DNA of 64,000 nucleotides from contig JAEWTV010000139.1 in assembly GCA_023397675.1 (NCBI GenBank), positions 223,781-287,780 of the forward strand, read 5' to 3'. The DNA is from Bacillota bacterium. GTDB lineage: Bacteria > Bacillota > Clostridia > Acetivibrionales > JANLFN01. Every line of letters starts with the position of its first letter. The stretch's first letter is position 1. The notes beneath the pieces were generated by a model. That model searched no databases, had not been told where the DNA came from, and worked only from the letters and a program-made list of their open reading frames with translations. Positions 25,610 through 34,457 of this stretch are shown here, piece after piece. The position numbers and the translations under genes are program-made.

Positions 25610-25856
25610 GTAACAATTTGAGCTATATCTCATGGTTTTATTTATGGAAAGAACATATGTGGAAGGGTTGTAGAGTCTGTTAATCAGAGCGAAGATCAGC
25701 AAATTCACTGTCTGAGAGGAATAATTTCATGGAATTCATTCGGTATTATTCATCGAGTTTGAATTTGCCTGAGCTGAATTTACAGACTTTAAACCCTGTA
25801 ACATTTTCGTTCTTGGAATAAATCAAACCATGGGAATTAAGTTATTGGAGGATAGC
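25610..25856. other. pfl-pflA spacer with an inverted repeat
   Basis: This 247-base spacer is long for two cooperating genes. GCAAATTC (25699-25706) and GAATTTGC (25761-25768) could close a large stem. A 30-codon frame (25729-25821) follows GAGAGGA at a good distance, but it resembles nothing I know and I do not call it a gene. No clear terminator is seen, so read-through into pflA is likely. Confidence 0.4.
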
Positions 25857-26615
25857 TTGGGTATAAAGGGAAGGATTCACTCTTTCGAAACGTTTGGAAC
25901 AGTAGATGGTCCTGGAATCAGATTTGTTGTATTCATGCAGGGTTGTCCTTTCAGATGCCTTTACTGTCATAACCCGGATACTTGGAGTGAAAATGCGGGA
26001 ACTGAATACTCCGTTAAAGAAGTCATTGAAAGAGTAATGCGTTATAAAGATTATTATGGGGCAGAAGGCGGAATTACGGTATCAGGCGGAGAACCATTAC
26101 TGCAGCTTGATTTTCTTATGGCTCTGTTTAAGGAATGTAAAGCAAAAGGTATTAATACTGCGCTTGACACAAATGGCTATTTCGGAGGACTCTTGTATGA
26201 ACGGGAATTCCAAAGAGGCTGTCAGAACAATAAAGTCTTGGAACTTCTTAAATATTCAGATCTGGTGCTTTTGGATATAAAACACATGGACGGTGTTACA
26301 CACAAAAAACTTACAGGGTTTGAAAACAACCATGTTTTAAGCTTTGCAAGGCTTCTTGATGAACAAAGTATTCCTGTATGGATACGGTATGTAGTCGTTC
26401 CAGGTGTTACTGATGACCCCAAAGGAATAGATCAGCTTTTTGAATTTCTTAAAGAGTTATCCAATATAAAAAAAATAGAATTTCTTCCGTTCCATAAGCT
26501 CGGAAGCCATAAATGGGAGCAGCTTGGGCTTGATTTCAGCCTTGCAGGAACAAAAGAACCTTCAAAAGAGGATATTGAAAAACTTACAGAAAGGTTTAGC
26601 TGTCTGGTAAGGTAG
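25857..26615 (+). CDS. pflA: Pyruvate formate-lyase activating enzyme
   Basis: A 252-residue radical-SAM enzyme that makes the glycyl radical on Pfl. The cluster motif is C30-x3-C34-x2-C37 (GCPFRCLYC). TTG 25857 is chosen because TTGGAGG stands 6 bases before it and because the product then aligns residue for residue with the E. coli N-terminus (IKGRIHSFETFGTVDGPG). An ATG at 25830 would add nine residues and has no ribosome binding site. It acts in the cytoplasm together with the preceding gene product. Confidence 0.95.
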   Translation: MGIKGRIHSFETFGTVDGPGIRFVVFMQGCPFRCLYCHNPDTWSENAGTEYSVKEVIERVMRYKDYYGAEGGITVSGGEPLLQLDFLMALFKECKAKGINTALDTNGYFGGLLYEREFQRGCQNNKVLELLKYSDLVLLDIKHMDGVTHKKLTGFENNHVLSFARLLDEQSIPVWIRYVVVPGVTDDPKGIDQLFEFLKELSNIKKIEFLPFHKLGSHKWEQLGLDFSLAGTKEPSKEDIEKLTERFSCLVR

Positions 26616-26616
26616 C

Positions 26617-27105
26617 TTACTTTAGTTGGGTTCCTTCAAATTCCTTAAATTTTTCGGCGACTTCGGGATATTTTTCAAGGAATTTATTCAACAAGTCAAT
26701 TTTATGCAGTGTGCTGGCGGTTATATTATGCTCAATCAATTCTGTTTCAACAAGCACACTTTCACTTACACCGAGGTGTTTTAAGAAGTTTTCTATAACT
26801 GCATGTCTCTCATAGAGGAATTTTCCTATTTCCTTACCATTTTCAGTGAGAAAGATTATTCCATACTTTTTATAGTCAAGAAGTCCGAGTTGGGTTAGTT
26901 TCTGAACCATTTTGGTTGCAGATGGGGCCTGGACATTCAAAAGCTCGGCAAGTTCATTAATTCGGATGTATCCTTCTTCAAGGCTGTTCCTGAAAATCAT
27001 TTCAAGGTAATCTTCCATTGAAGATGTCAGAAGCTTTTTATTCTGTTCAATAAGCTGATAACCCCTTACCGTGTGGAATTGCTGGTTACTGTCCAAACCT
27101 ATCAC
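26617..27105 (-). CDS. DtxR/MntR family metal-dependent repressor
   Basis: A 162-residue protein with an N-terminal winged helix (SMEDYLEMIFRN, IRINELAELLNVQAPSATKMVQKL) and a dimerisation domain with the metal-ligand pattern RHAVIENFLKHLGV and ETELIEHNIT. This is the MntR-like short form that lacks the SH3-like third domain. The predicted GTG start is uncertain as its ribosome binding site is very close; a start nearer MEDYLEM is possible. It converges on pflA with one base between the stops. It may regulate Mn or Fe uptake genes elsewhere. Confidence 0.85.
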   Translation of the reverse strand: MIGLDSNQQFHTVRGYQLIEQNKKLLTSSMEDYLEMIFRNSLEEGYIRINELAELLNVQAPSATKMVQKLTQLGLLDYKKYGIIFLTENGKEIGKFLYERHAVIENFLKHLGVSESVLVETELIEHNITASTLHKIDLLNKFLEKYPEVAEKFKEFEGTQLK

Positions 27106-27364
27106 AACCTTATTTTATAATGCTGCAAACAGCTATTAATTAATTTTATTCGGGATGTAATGTAATTATTATGTTTAGTCAGCTTTAATTTGGCTATAGA
27201 ATAATTTTTAAATAGGTAAAAGAATTCTGATGTTTTAATAAGAGTATAACTCTCCAGCCGCTTATAATATGGGGAATAAGCCTTCAGATCTGAGCTTCAA
27301 TTGACTGGTAAATGCTAAAGTGATAGAATTTGCTATGTACAAAGGGTAAAGGGGAGTATGTAAT

Positions 27365-28570
27365 TTGAAGAGGGCATTTGTAACTGACGTACATTATAGA
27401 ATGGGGCTTGCTGCGGTAAGATCACTTGGTAAAAGATCAATCCCGGTAACTTCAGTTGAATTTGAAAACATACCTCAAAAAAGTATTCTGGGGTTTTATT
27501 CGCGTTTCTCTTCCGAATCCAGGCTTGTACCCAATGCTGCATTTCATAGATCTGAATTCATAAACAGCCTCATTGAAGCATCAAAGAAGGAACTTGAGAA
27601 AACAGGACAAAAGCCCGTACTCATTCCCGTAGGACTTGATACTCTTATGGCTGTAAGCAGTTCAAAAGAGCAGCTTGAGCCATGGATTGATTTTATCGTC
27701 CCTCCTCTAGAAAGCATTGAAACAGCCAATGATACAAATAGCCTTTTAAAAATTGCATCGGATATAGGAATACCATGCCCGGAAACAACAACCTTGGGGC
27801 AGGATGAGACTATAAAGGAACTTTCAGACAGGTTAAAATACCCTGTAGTTATAAAGTATAGAAAAGGTGAAGTGCTTAAGCTTACAGCAGGTGAAAGGTA
27901 CAGGATTGTAAAGGATCCTGAAACATTTATAAAAGAGTTTTCCAGAATGCATGAAATACAGAGTTTCCCTATTGTTCAAAGGTACATTTCAGGAGCTGGT
28001 TATGGTGTTTCTGCGGTATTTGATAATAATGGGGAACCGATTGAAATATTCTGCCATAAAAGATTAAGAGAATATCCGGTAACTGGTGGGCCAAGCTGCT
28101 TTTGCGAAAGTGTGTGGAATGACCGGCTGGTGGACTACGCAATACGGCTGTTAAAGAATTTGAACTGGCGCGGTTTGGCAATGGTGGAGTTTAAAGGGGA
28201 CCCTGAAGGTGATGTTAGTCTCATGGAGATAAACCCAAGATTCTGGGGCAGCCTTCCGCTGTCTATAGAAGCGGGTTGTGATATTCCTTATGCGTTATAC
28301 CGTGCTGCTAATGGAGAAACCGTGCCTTATAACAGCACTCTTAAATATTCCTGGTATCCTGAAAGATATAAAAAAGGTAAAAGGATGAGATATCTTTTTC
28401 AGGATATGATGTCCATGCCTGGATACCTAAAAAGAAGCCGCAATAAGACTGCTTTTGTGTTCAGATTTATTGGGCAGCTTTTTAATCCGGCAATATCCGA
28501 CGGGGTTCTTAAGATAAGTGACTGTAAGCCTTCGTTCAAATACATTGTACAAGCATTTAAAAAGATTTAG
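27365..28570 (+). CDS. ATP-grasp domain protein
   Basis: A 401-residue protein. An N-terminal Rossmann-like part (FVTDVHYRMGLAAVRSLGKR) is followed by an ATP-grasp domain at about 115-305, with YPVVIKYRKGE (nucleotide lysine) and MVEFKGDPEGDVSLMEINPRFWGS (metal-binding residues). The family joins a carboxylate to an amine or other nucleophile. The TTG start follows AAAGGGGAG. It leads a cluster with PHP, polysaccharide-deacetylase and M48 genes, which suggests a role in making or editing an envelope polymer. The substrate is unknown. Confidence 0.85.
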   Translation: MKRAFVTDVHYRMGLAAVRSLGKRSIPVTSVEFENIPQKSILGFYSRFSSESRLVPNAAFHRSEFINSLIEASKKELEKTGQKPVLIPVGLDTLMAVSSSKEQLEPWIDFIVPPLESIETANDTNSLLKIASDIGIPCPETTTLGQDETIKELSDRLKYPVVIKYRKGEVLKLTAGERYRIVKDPETFIKEFSRMHEIQSFPIVQRYISGAGYGVSAVFDNNGEPIEIFCHKRLREYPVTGGPSCFCESVWNDRLVDYAIRLLKNLNWRGLAMVEFKGDPEGDVSLMEINPRFWGSLPLSIEAGCDIPYALYRAANGETVPYNSTLKYSWYPERYKKGKRMRYLFQDMMSMPGYLKRSRNKTAFVFRFIGQLFNPAISDGVLKISDCKPSFKYIVQAFKKI

Positions 28571-28586
28571 CTAAGGAGAATAGGCC

Positions 28587-29390
28587 TTGAGGATTGATCT
28601 TCATGTACATTCAAAATATTCACATGATTCAAAGAGTTGTGTGAAGGATATCATTAATACCGCCAAAAAAGCAGGCTTAGACGGTATTGCAATAACCGAT
28701 CACAATTCCTTTGAGGGAAGCAGGGAGGCTCTTGATATTTGTCCTCCTGATTTTACTGTTGTTCCAGGAGCTGAATATTCTTCGGATAAGGGGCATATTT
28801 TAACTTATTTTATAAAACAAGGTCTTGAAAATATATTAACTAAAGACTCTAAAGGTGTCTATAAATGGCAGGATATTATCAGTGCAGCAAGAGAACAGGG
28901 CGCATTGATCTTTCTTGCTCATCCCTTCAGATTTCATAAGCAGGCTGATACTGAGCTACTGCAGAAGGTAGACGGTATTGAAGTCTATAATTGTCGTGCT
29001 GCTTTGTGCAGAACAATTGATGCCAACAAAATGGCTATTGATGAGGCTGTGAAATATAAGAAGGCTTTTTCGGCAGGAAGTGACGGACATTGGCTTGGAG
29101 AGATAGGGAAAGCCTTTTTTGAGATTGATGATAAATTATTCGAACTGAAGGCTGACAGGACAAGTGTTATCAGACAGGCGCTGCTGGAGGGCTGCGGTCG
29201 GATTTATGGAAATGCTACTACAAGACTTTATGAACCGGCAAGCCAGATATTAGGCAGAATAAAAGCGCATACGCCAGGACGGCTTCCCAAACCTGTTATA
29301 AAAATGGGATATTCACTGATTATGGAAGCGGGAAGACTTATTGGTACAGGAAAGAAACCGTTGGAAGGCTGGTTTGATTTAAAGGATTAA
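28587..29390 (+). CDS. PHP domain phosphoesterase-like protein
   Basis: A 267-residue protein of the PHP superfamily. Metal ligands are visible in HVHSKYSHD (H6, H8), ITDHNSF, AHPFRFH and SAGSDGHW. PHP proteins of this size hydrolyse phosphate esters such as nucleoside bisphosphates or histidinol phosphate. The start is TTG 28587 after AAGGAG, 16 bases after the ATP-grasp gene, so the two are co-transcribed. The C-terminal 60 residues are basic and probably lie outside the catalytic core. Confidence 0.85.
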   Translation: MRIDLHVHSKYSHDSKSCVKDIINTAKKAGLDGIAITDHNSFEGSREALDICPPDFTVVPGAEYSSDKGHILTYFIKQGLENILTKDSKGVYKWQDIISAAREQGALIFLAHPFRFHKQADTELLQKVDGIEVYNCRAALCRTIDANKMAIDEAVKYKKAFSAGSDGHWLGEIGKAFFEIDDKLFELKADRTSVIRQALLEGCGRIYGNATTRLYEPASQILGRIKAHTPGRLPKPVIKMGYSLIMEAGRLIGTGKKPLEGWFDLKD

Positions 29391-29435
29391 TGTATTAGAA
29401 ATTTTGTTTGATTTGTTTTGTTGGGGGTAAATGAT

Positions 29436-30866
29436 ATGTTTTTATATGATATGGCACGTAAGGCTAACCGATACAGGAAAACACGCAAAAAAATAGCAGC
29501 GGGTAGATATTTAAGTCCGGTAAGAAGAATAGAACGCACTGCAGCACTCCGCAGTGGCCGTTATATAGCAATGACCTTTGATGACGGACCTTCTGCTGCC
29601 TTTACAAATCCGCCTGTTAATGGCTGTGAAAAAGGCCTTACACTTGAACTTCTGGATATTCTTTCACAATTTGGAGCAAAGGGAACCTTTGATGTTATAG
29701 GAACAACTGAATTAAATTACCCTGACAGCGAAGGAAAAGCTGATGATTTTACCTGGAGCGGGGTTAAATACGACCACTATCCCAACTTTGGAAATGACAA
29801 GCTTGCTGGCGTTAAAAACCAGCTTGAACTGGCATCAAAAATAGTTAAAGGCGGACATGAACTTGCAAATCACGGCTACAGGCATATAATTTTTGGGCCT
29901 ATGAAGCTTGTATATGGTAAAAGAGCTAATTTTATTACCCTCAGGGAAGTAATAAACGATTTGAATGAGCTGCATACGATGGTGAATAATGAACTGGGGT
30001 ATCAGATGAAGCTTTCAAGACCTCCGCACTATATAGATAAAATTCCGGATGGTTACACGTCATATGATGCTTACCGTTATATGGGTTATAATTACCTTGC
30101 AGCAAGCTTTGACGGCGGTGGATGGAAGCCTTCCTGCGGAGATTACAGGCAGGATGTAAAAGCAATGGTTGATCCTATTAAGGCTGCACTTGAAAGCAAC
30201 ATTAATTCTTTAAACGGACAAATCATATTCCAGAAAGACGGCTTTAACATGTCTCATCAGACTCCTGTTGCGGATGCACTGTACGAGGCTCTGGAAATGC
30301 TATCTCAGGCTGGCTACAAGGTAATTACTGCTTCTGAGCTTATAGCAAAATCCCCATTTGAGGATATAGACGACACTGATCCGGTTTTTGAACAGGTAAG
30401 GGATATGTCTGCAGCAGGATATATAATGGGATATAAAAACAATACATTCCAGCCTGACAGGGTGATTACCTGCGGTGAGCTGGCTTTAATGGCAACACCC
30501 CCGGAAATTTTATTAAGCAACTATCGTGATTTAATTGATAATGTATTGAACGCTAAATCTGTAAAAGAAAATGCTTTTAAAGATGTAAGACTGAATAATC
30601 CTTATAGGTTGGGAATAGAATATATAACTGGAAAAGGGTGGCTACGTACTGAAGGATCAGGCAGTTTCAGACCTGATGACCCGTTAACCTTATCTGAGTT
30701 TGCTGATTTCCTCGATAATGCTTCGGATGGAATAAATATTGAATGGAGTCCCGAAAAGTTTTCAGGTATATCACAAAACACAATAAAACCTGGGCTTTTA
30801 AGGCGCAGGGAAGTAATAAAGGCTTTGGCACAGCTTAATCTTAGGTACCAAAAATCCGGTGTTTAA
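29436..30866 (+). CDS. Polysaccharide deacetylase with SLH-like C-terminus
   Basis: A 476-residue protein. A NodB-type deacetylase domain fills residues about 45-300, with TFDDGPS and the zinc histidines in HELANHGYRH. Two S-layer homology-like modules follow (FEDIDDTDPVFEQVRDMSAAGYIMGYKNNTF cut here to FEDIDDTDPVF and GYIMGYKNNTFQPD; later AFKDVRLNNPYRLGIEYI). NodB enzymes remove acetyl groups from chitin-like glycans or peptidoglycan. The N-terminus is strongly basic and shows no signal peptide, odd for a wall-bound enzyme. ATG 29436 follows GGGGGTAA; upstream TTG codons would not add a signal sequence. Confidence 0.85.
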   Translation: MFLYDMARKANRYRKTRKKIAAGRYLSPVRRIERTAALRSGRYIAMTFDDGPSAAFTNPPVNGCEKGLTLELLDILSQFGAKGTFDVIGTTELNYPDSEGKADDFTWSGVKYDHYPNFGNDKLAGVKNQLELASKIVKGGHELANHGYRHIIFGPMKLVYGKRANFITLREVINDLNELHTMVNNELGYQMKLSRPPHYIDKIPDGYTSYDAYRYMGYNYLAASFDGGGWKPSCGDYRQDVKAMVDPIKAALESNINSLNGQIIFQKDGFNMSHQTPVADALYEALEMLSQAGYKVITASELIAKSPFEDIDDTDPVFEQVRDMSAAGYIMGYKNNTFQPDRVITCGELALMATPPEILLSNYRDLIDNVLNAKSVKENAFKDVRLNNPYRLGIEYITGKGWLRTEGSGSFRPDDPLTLSEFADFLDNASDGINIEWSPEKFSGISQNTIKPGLLRRREVIKALAQLNLRYQKSGV

Positions 30867-30892
30867 ACCGGTTAATTACCGGAGGCAGATTG

Positions 30893-32194
30893 ATGAAAAA
30901 AGAGCTTAAAATAGCTGTCTTCATTTTTATATGTATTTTTGCCGGTTTTTTACTTAGTATTATAATAACCGAAAAAATAAACATAGACCATATAAAAAGC
31001 AGTTACAGCAACGGTACGGCAGCAACGCTAATTCCGGCGCCTTCAGACGCCGCGTATAAGTTTCAGGCAAACAAGGTTACGGTATGGATAATATCACTTG
31101 TTTGGAGTATGGCGATTCCAGCATTCTTTTTGTTATCAGGCTTATCTGCTAAAATTAAAAGTTGGGCTCAGCGTAAAAGTAAAAGTTTTTTTACTGTAAT
31201 TGCCCTGTACTTTTTGATTTTTTCTGTAATCAACTATCTTTTGAATCTTCCATTGGATTATTATAGCGGTTTTGCAAGGCTTCATGCGTTCGGACTATCC
31301 AATCAGACCTTTTTAAAGTGGATTGGTGATTCTGTTAAGAGCATGGCTATTGACACGGTTATAAGCACCATTGTTATTTGGATTCCATACCTTCTAATAA
31401 AGAAATCTCCAAAGCGCTGGTGGCTTTACACAGGGCTTTTGTCCATACCTGCCCTCGCATTTATGATGTTTATTTCACCTGTCGTTATCGACCCGGTTTT
31501 TAACAAATATGTTCCTCTTAAGAATCAGCAGCTTGAAGCTCAAATACATCATCTTTTAGCCAGAACCACACTTGGCGACTGTGCTGTGTATGGCATTGAA
31601 AAAAGTGTCGATACCAATCAGATGAATGCTTATATGACAGGCATGTTTGGGAGCAAAAGAATTGTTTTATGGGATACAACCATGAATAACCTCAGTGACC
31701 GTGAGATATTATCTATAGTAGCCCATGAAACAGGCCATTACATGATGGGACATATATGGAAAGGTGTTGTAATGGGCGGCCTGTTTATTATTCTATGCTT
31801 ATTTATAATAAACAAAATAGCATTATGGATACTTGCAAAATCAAATGGCAGGTTTGGCTTTTCAAAGCTTGCCGATATTGCTTCATTGCCCCTTTTAATA
31901 ATAATAATAAATATTGTTATGCTTGTCGGACAGCCGGTAATAAATGCGGTTTCAAGATATGAAGAGACTGAAGCCGACAGGTTTGCACTAGAACTGACAC
32001 AGGATAATGCCGCTTTCAATTCAAGTATGATCAAGCTTCATGTTACAAGTCTTTCGCTTCCAAACCCGGGAAAGCTCTATGAATTATGGGTATATGACCA
32101 TCCTACCCTGAAGAACAGGACTGAAATGGGAAATTCCTACAAACCTTGGCTTCAAAATAAACCTCTCAAATATCAGGAATATTTTAAAAAATAA
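30893..32194 (+). CDS. M48 family membrane metallopeptidase (Ste24-like)
   Basis: A 433-residue integral membrane protease. An N-terminal peptidase_M48_N-like region with several helices precedes the zinc site H278-E-x2-H282 (AHETGHYMMGH), and the third ligand lies in EETEADRFAL. The layout matches CAAX-protease-1/Ste24 homologues rather than the smaller HtpX. Such enzymes cut membrane or misfolded proteins. GGAGG stands 7 bases before ATG 30893. It follows the deacetylase gene by 26 bases and ends the cluster. Confidence 0.88.
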   Translation: MKKELKIAVFIFICIFAGFLLSIIITEKINIDHIKSSYSNGTAATLIPAPSDAAYKFQANKVTVWIISLVWSMAIPAFFLLSGLSAKIKSWAQRKSKSFFTVIALYFLIFSVINYLLNLPLDYYSGFARLHAFGLSNQTFLKWIGDSVKSMAIDTVISTIVIWIPYLLIKKSPKRWWLYTGLLSIPALAFMMFISPVVIDPVFNKYVPLKNQQLEAQIHHLLARTTLGDCAVYGIEKSVDTNQMNAYMTGMFGSKRIVLWDTTMNNLSDREILSIVAHETGHYMMGHIWKGVVMGGLFIILCLFIINKIALWILAKSNGRFGFSKLADIASLPLLIIIINIVMLVGQPVINAVSRYEETEADRFALELTQDNAAFNSSMIKLHVTSLSLPNPGKLYELWVYDHPTLKNRTEMGNSYKPWLQNKPLKYQEYFKK

Positions 32195-32334
32195 GTTTAA
32201 TCCTCTGCGTACAATTGTTTTTTATTTGAATATGATATGATATAATTTATCTAATTAATATAATATTAATTTCAATTTATCATTTATTCAAAGATGACAA
32301 ATGGTTATTTTTTTGGAGATTTTGGAGGCTCATT

Positions 32335-34053
32335 ATGAAGGAAAGACTTCTTTATGAAGTTAGGGAAATTAAAGATTTAAAAGACATGCTCAATCAAAGC
32401 GCAAAACTGTTTGCTGATAAAAATGCTTTTCTTGATAACAAGGCTCCAGGCTTACTTTCAGGGATTACTTATAAACAATTTAAAAATGATGTTGATTCTC
32501 TGGGCACTGCTTTTCTTAGTATGGGATTGAAGGACGGTTTTATTGCGGTAATTGGAGAAAATCGTTATGAGTGGTGTGTAACATATCTTGCGACTGTTAA
32601 CGGAACAGGCGTAATAGTACCTCTTGATAAGGAACTTCCTGAGCAGGATATTGAAAACCTCCTTAACCGCAGCGAGGTTTCTGCAGTAATATTCTCCAAG
32701 AAATATTCCAGGATAATGGAAAAGCTTTCTGACAGGCTTCAGACTGTAAAATATTACATAAACATGGATAACGCCAATGATGAGGATGGTGTATTATCCC
32801 TCAGGACACTTTTGGAAAAAGGAAGAGAACTTATTGAGCAAGGTGACAACTCGTTTATCAATGCCGGAATTGATAGGGATAAAATGAGTATTCTTCTTTT
32901 TACCTCGGGTACTACGGGCTTTGCCAAAGGTGTTATGCTAAGTCATGCAAATATTTGTTCAAATATAACCGCGGTTAGTGCTACTGTTAATATTAAAATC
33001 AGCGATACGTCGCTTTCAATACTTCCGCTGCACCATACGTATGAATGTAGTCTGGGATTTCTTACTTTTATATATAATGGCGGCACAATAGCTTTTAATG
33101 AGGGCCTTAAGTATATATCAAAAAATCTTAAGGAAGTAAAACCGTCTGTCCTTGTTACAGTTCCTCTTATTTTGGAGAACATGTACAAAAAGATATGGGA
33201 TCAGGCATCAAAAAAGAAAGGAACGAAAATCAAACTAAAGGCAGCAATGTTTATAAGTAATATTCTTTATAACTATGCAGGAATAGATATAAGAAGAAGG
33301 CTTTTTAAACAGATACATGATAATTTTGGCGGAAATATAAGACTGTTTATTACGGGTGCCGCTGCTGTCGACCCATTGGTTACAAAGGGCCTAAGAAATT
33401 TGGGTATGCTCGTTCTTCAAGGGTATGGTCTTACCGAGTGTTCTCCTCTTGTAATAGGAAACCGTGACATGTATTATGTTGATGGTGCAGTAGGTCTTCC
33501 ATTACCAGGTGTTGAGGTAAAATTAAATAACCCTAACGATTCCGGTATTGGTGAAATTATAACAAAAGGTTCCAATGTAATGCTTGGATATTATAATGAT
33601 GAAGAGGCTACCAACAAGTGTCTGAAGGATGGCTGGTTCCATACGGGTGATCTTGGAAAGATGGATAAGCATGGCTTCTATTATATAACCGGAAGATGTA
33701 AGAACGTAATAGTGACTAAAAACGGAAAGAATATTTACCCCGAAGAGCTTGAGGCGTTTATCAACCGGAGCCCGTTTGTACAGGAATCCATGGTATGGGG
33801 ATGTTATGAAGAGAAATCAGGAGAGACAATAGTTAATGCACAGATTTTTCCCAACCTTGAGTTAATAAAAGAAAAGCTTAAAAAGCATACTCTTACCAAA
33901 GAGGACATTACAGCAGTGTTCAATGATATAATTAAAAACATTAACAATGGAATGCCTCTTTATAAGCGGATTAGGAACTTTTCCATCCGTGAAACCGAAT
34001 TTATTAAAACAACAACAAAAAAGATTAAAAGATATAAAGAAATTGCAAATTAA
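32335..34053 (+). CDS. AMP-dependent acyl-CoA synthetase / ligase
   Basis: A 572-residue adenylate-forming enzyme. The motifs FTSGTTGFAKGVMLSHAN (ATP loop, near 190), GYGLTECSPL, GWFHTGDLG and GKNIYPEELEAFIN appear in the usual order. It activates a carboxylic acid, most likely a long-chain fatty acid, via an acyl-AMP. The C-terminal catalytic lysine region (TTTKKIKRYKE) is present. TTTTGGAGG lies before the ATG. The next two genes encode a small membrane protein and a SecA paralogue; whether they share its transcript is unclear. Confidence 0.9.
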   Translation: MKERLLYEVREIKDLKDMLNQSAKLFADKNAFLDNKAPGLLSGITYKQFKNDVDSLGTAFLSMGLKDGFIAVIGENRYEWCVTYLATVNGTGVIVPLDKELPEQDIENLLNRSEVSAVIFSKKYSRIMEKLSDRLQTVKYYINMDNANDEDGVLSLRTLLEKGRELIEQGDNSFINAGIDRDKMSILLFTSGTTGFAKGVMLSHANICSNITAVSATVNIKISDTSLSILPLHHTYECSLGFLTFIYNGGTIAFNEGLKYISKNLKEVKPSVLVTVPLILENMYKKIWDQASKKKGTKIKLKAAMFISNILYNYAGIDIRRRLFKQIHDNFGGNIRLFITGAAAVDPLVTKGLRNLGMLVLQGYGLTECSPLVIGNRDMYYVDGAVGLPLPGVEVKLNNPNDSGIGEIITKGSNVMLGYYNDEEATNKCLKDGWFHTGDLGKMDKHGFYYITGRCKNVIVTKNGKNIYPEELEAFINRSPFVQESMVWGCYEEKSGETIVNAQIFPNLELIKEKLKKHTLTKEDITAVFNDIIKNINNGMPLYKRIRNFSIRETEFIKTTTKKIKRYKEIAN

Positions 34054-34088
34054 TATATATTAACTTATTTAAAGGGACATGTAAGGAT

Positions 34089-34394
34089 ATGGGTTTATTG
34101 CTAGTGGCAGCAGGCTTTGCTGCTTTCCTTTGGGTTACAAAGTTAATAGCGACCTTGTTTTTAAAATGCTGCAGCAGTTACTTGGATTTTGATTTAGTAA
34201 AGCTGCTTGAAAATTCAGCTACTCTGAGTAACTTTGCAGTGTTTGCAGCGCTTAGTCTGGTATGTGTTTCTTTATTATGCTCTTTCCTTCACATTTCCAA
34301 ATATGCTATTATATCCATGGATATAATATGTATATTAACATCTCTTATTCTGTCAAGGTTACACCGTCTTAACGATTCAAGCTGCCCTGCCTGA
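34089..34394 (+). CDS. Small three-helix membrane protein
   Basis: A 101-residue protein with three hydrophobic stretches (about residues 2-26, 45-66 and 70-90) and no recognisable family. AAGGA stands 6 bases before the ATG. It starts 35 bases after the acyl-CoA ligase gene and ends 63 bases before the SecA-like gene, so it is probably co-transcribed with one or both. It could be a membrane partner of the SecA-like protein, but that is only a guess from position. Confidence 0.6.
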   Translation: MGLLLVAAGFAAFLWVTKLIATLFLKCCSSYLDFDLVKLLENSATLSNFAVFAALSLVCVSLLCSFLHISKYAIISMDIICILTSLILSRLHRLNDSSCPA

Positions 34395-34457
34395 GAAAGA
34401 TAGTTTTTTAAGGTTTTATTTTCGTGCAAAAAACTATATTACCAGGAGGGTATTTTT

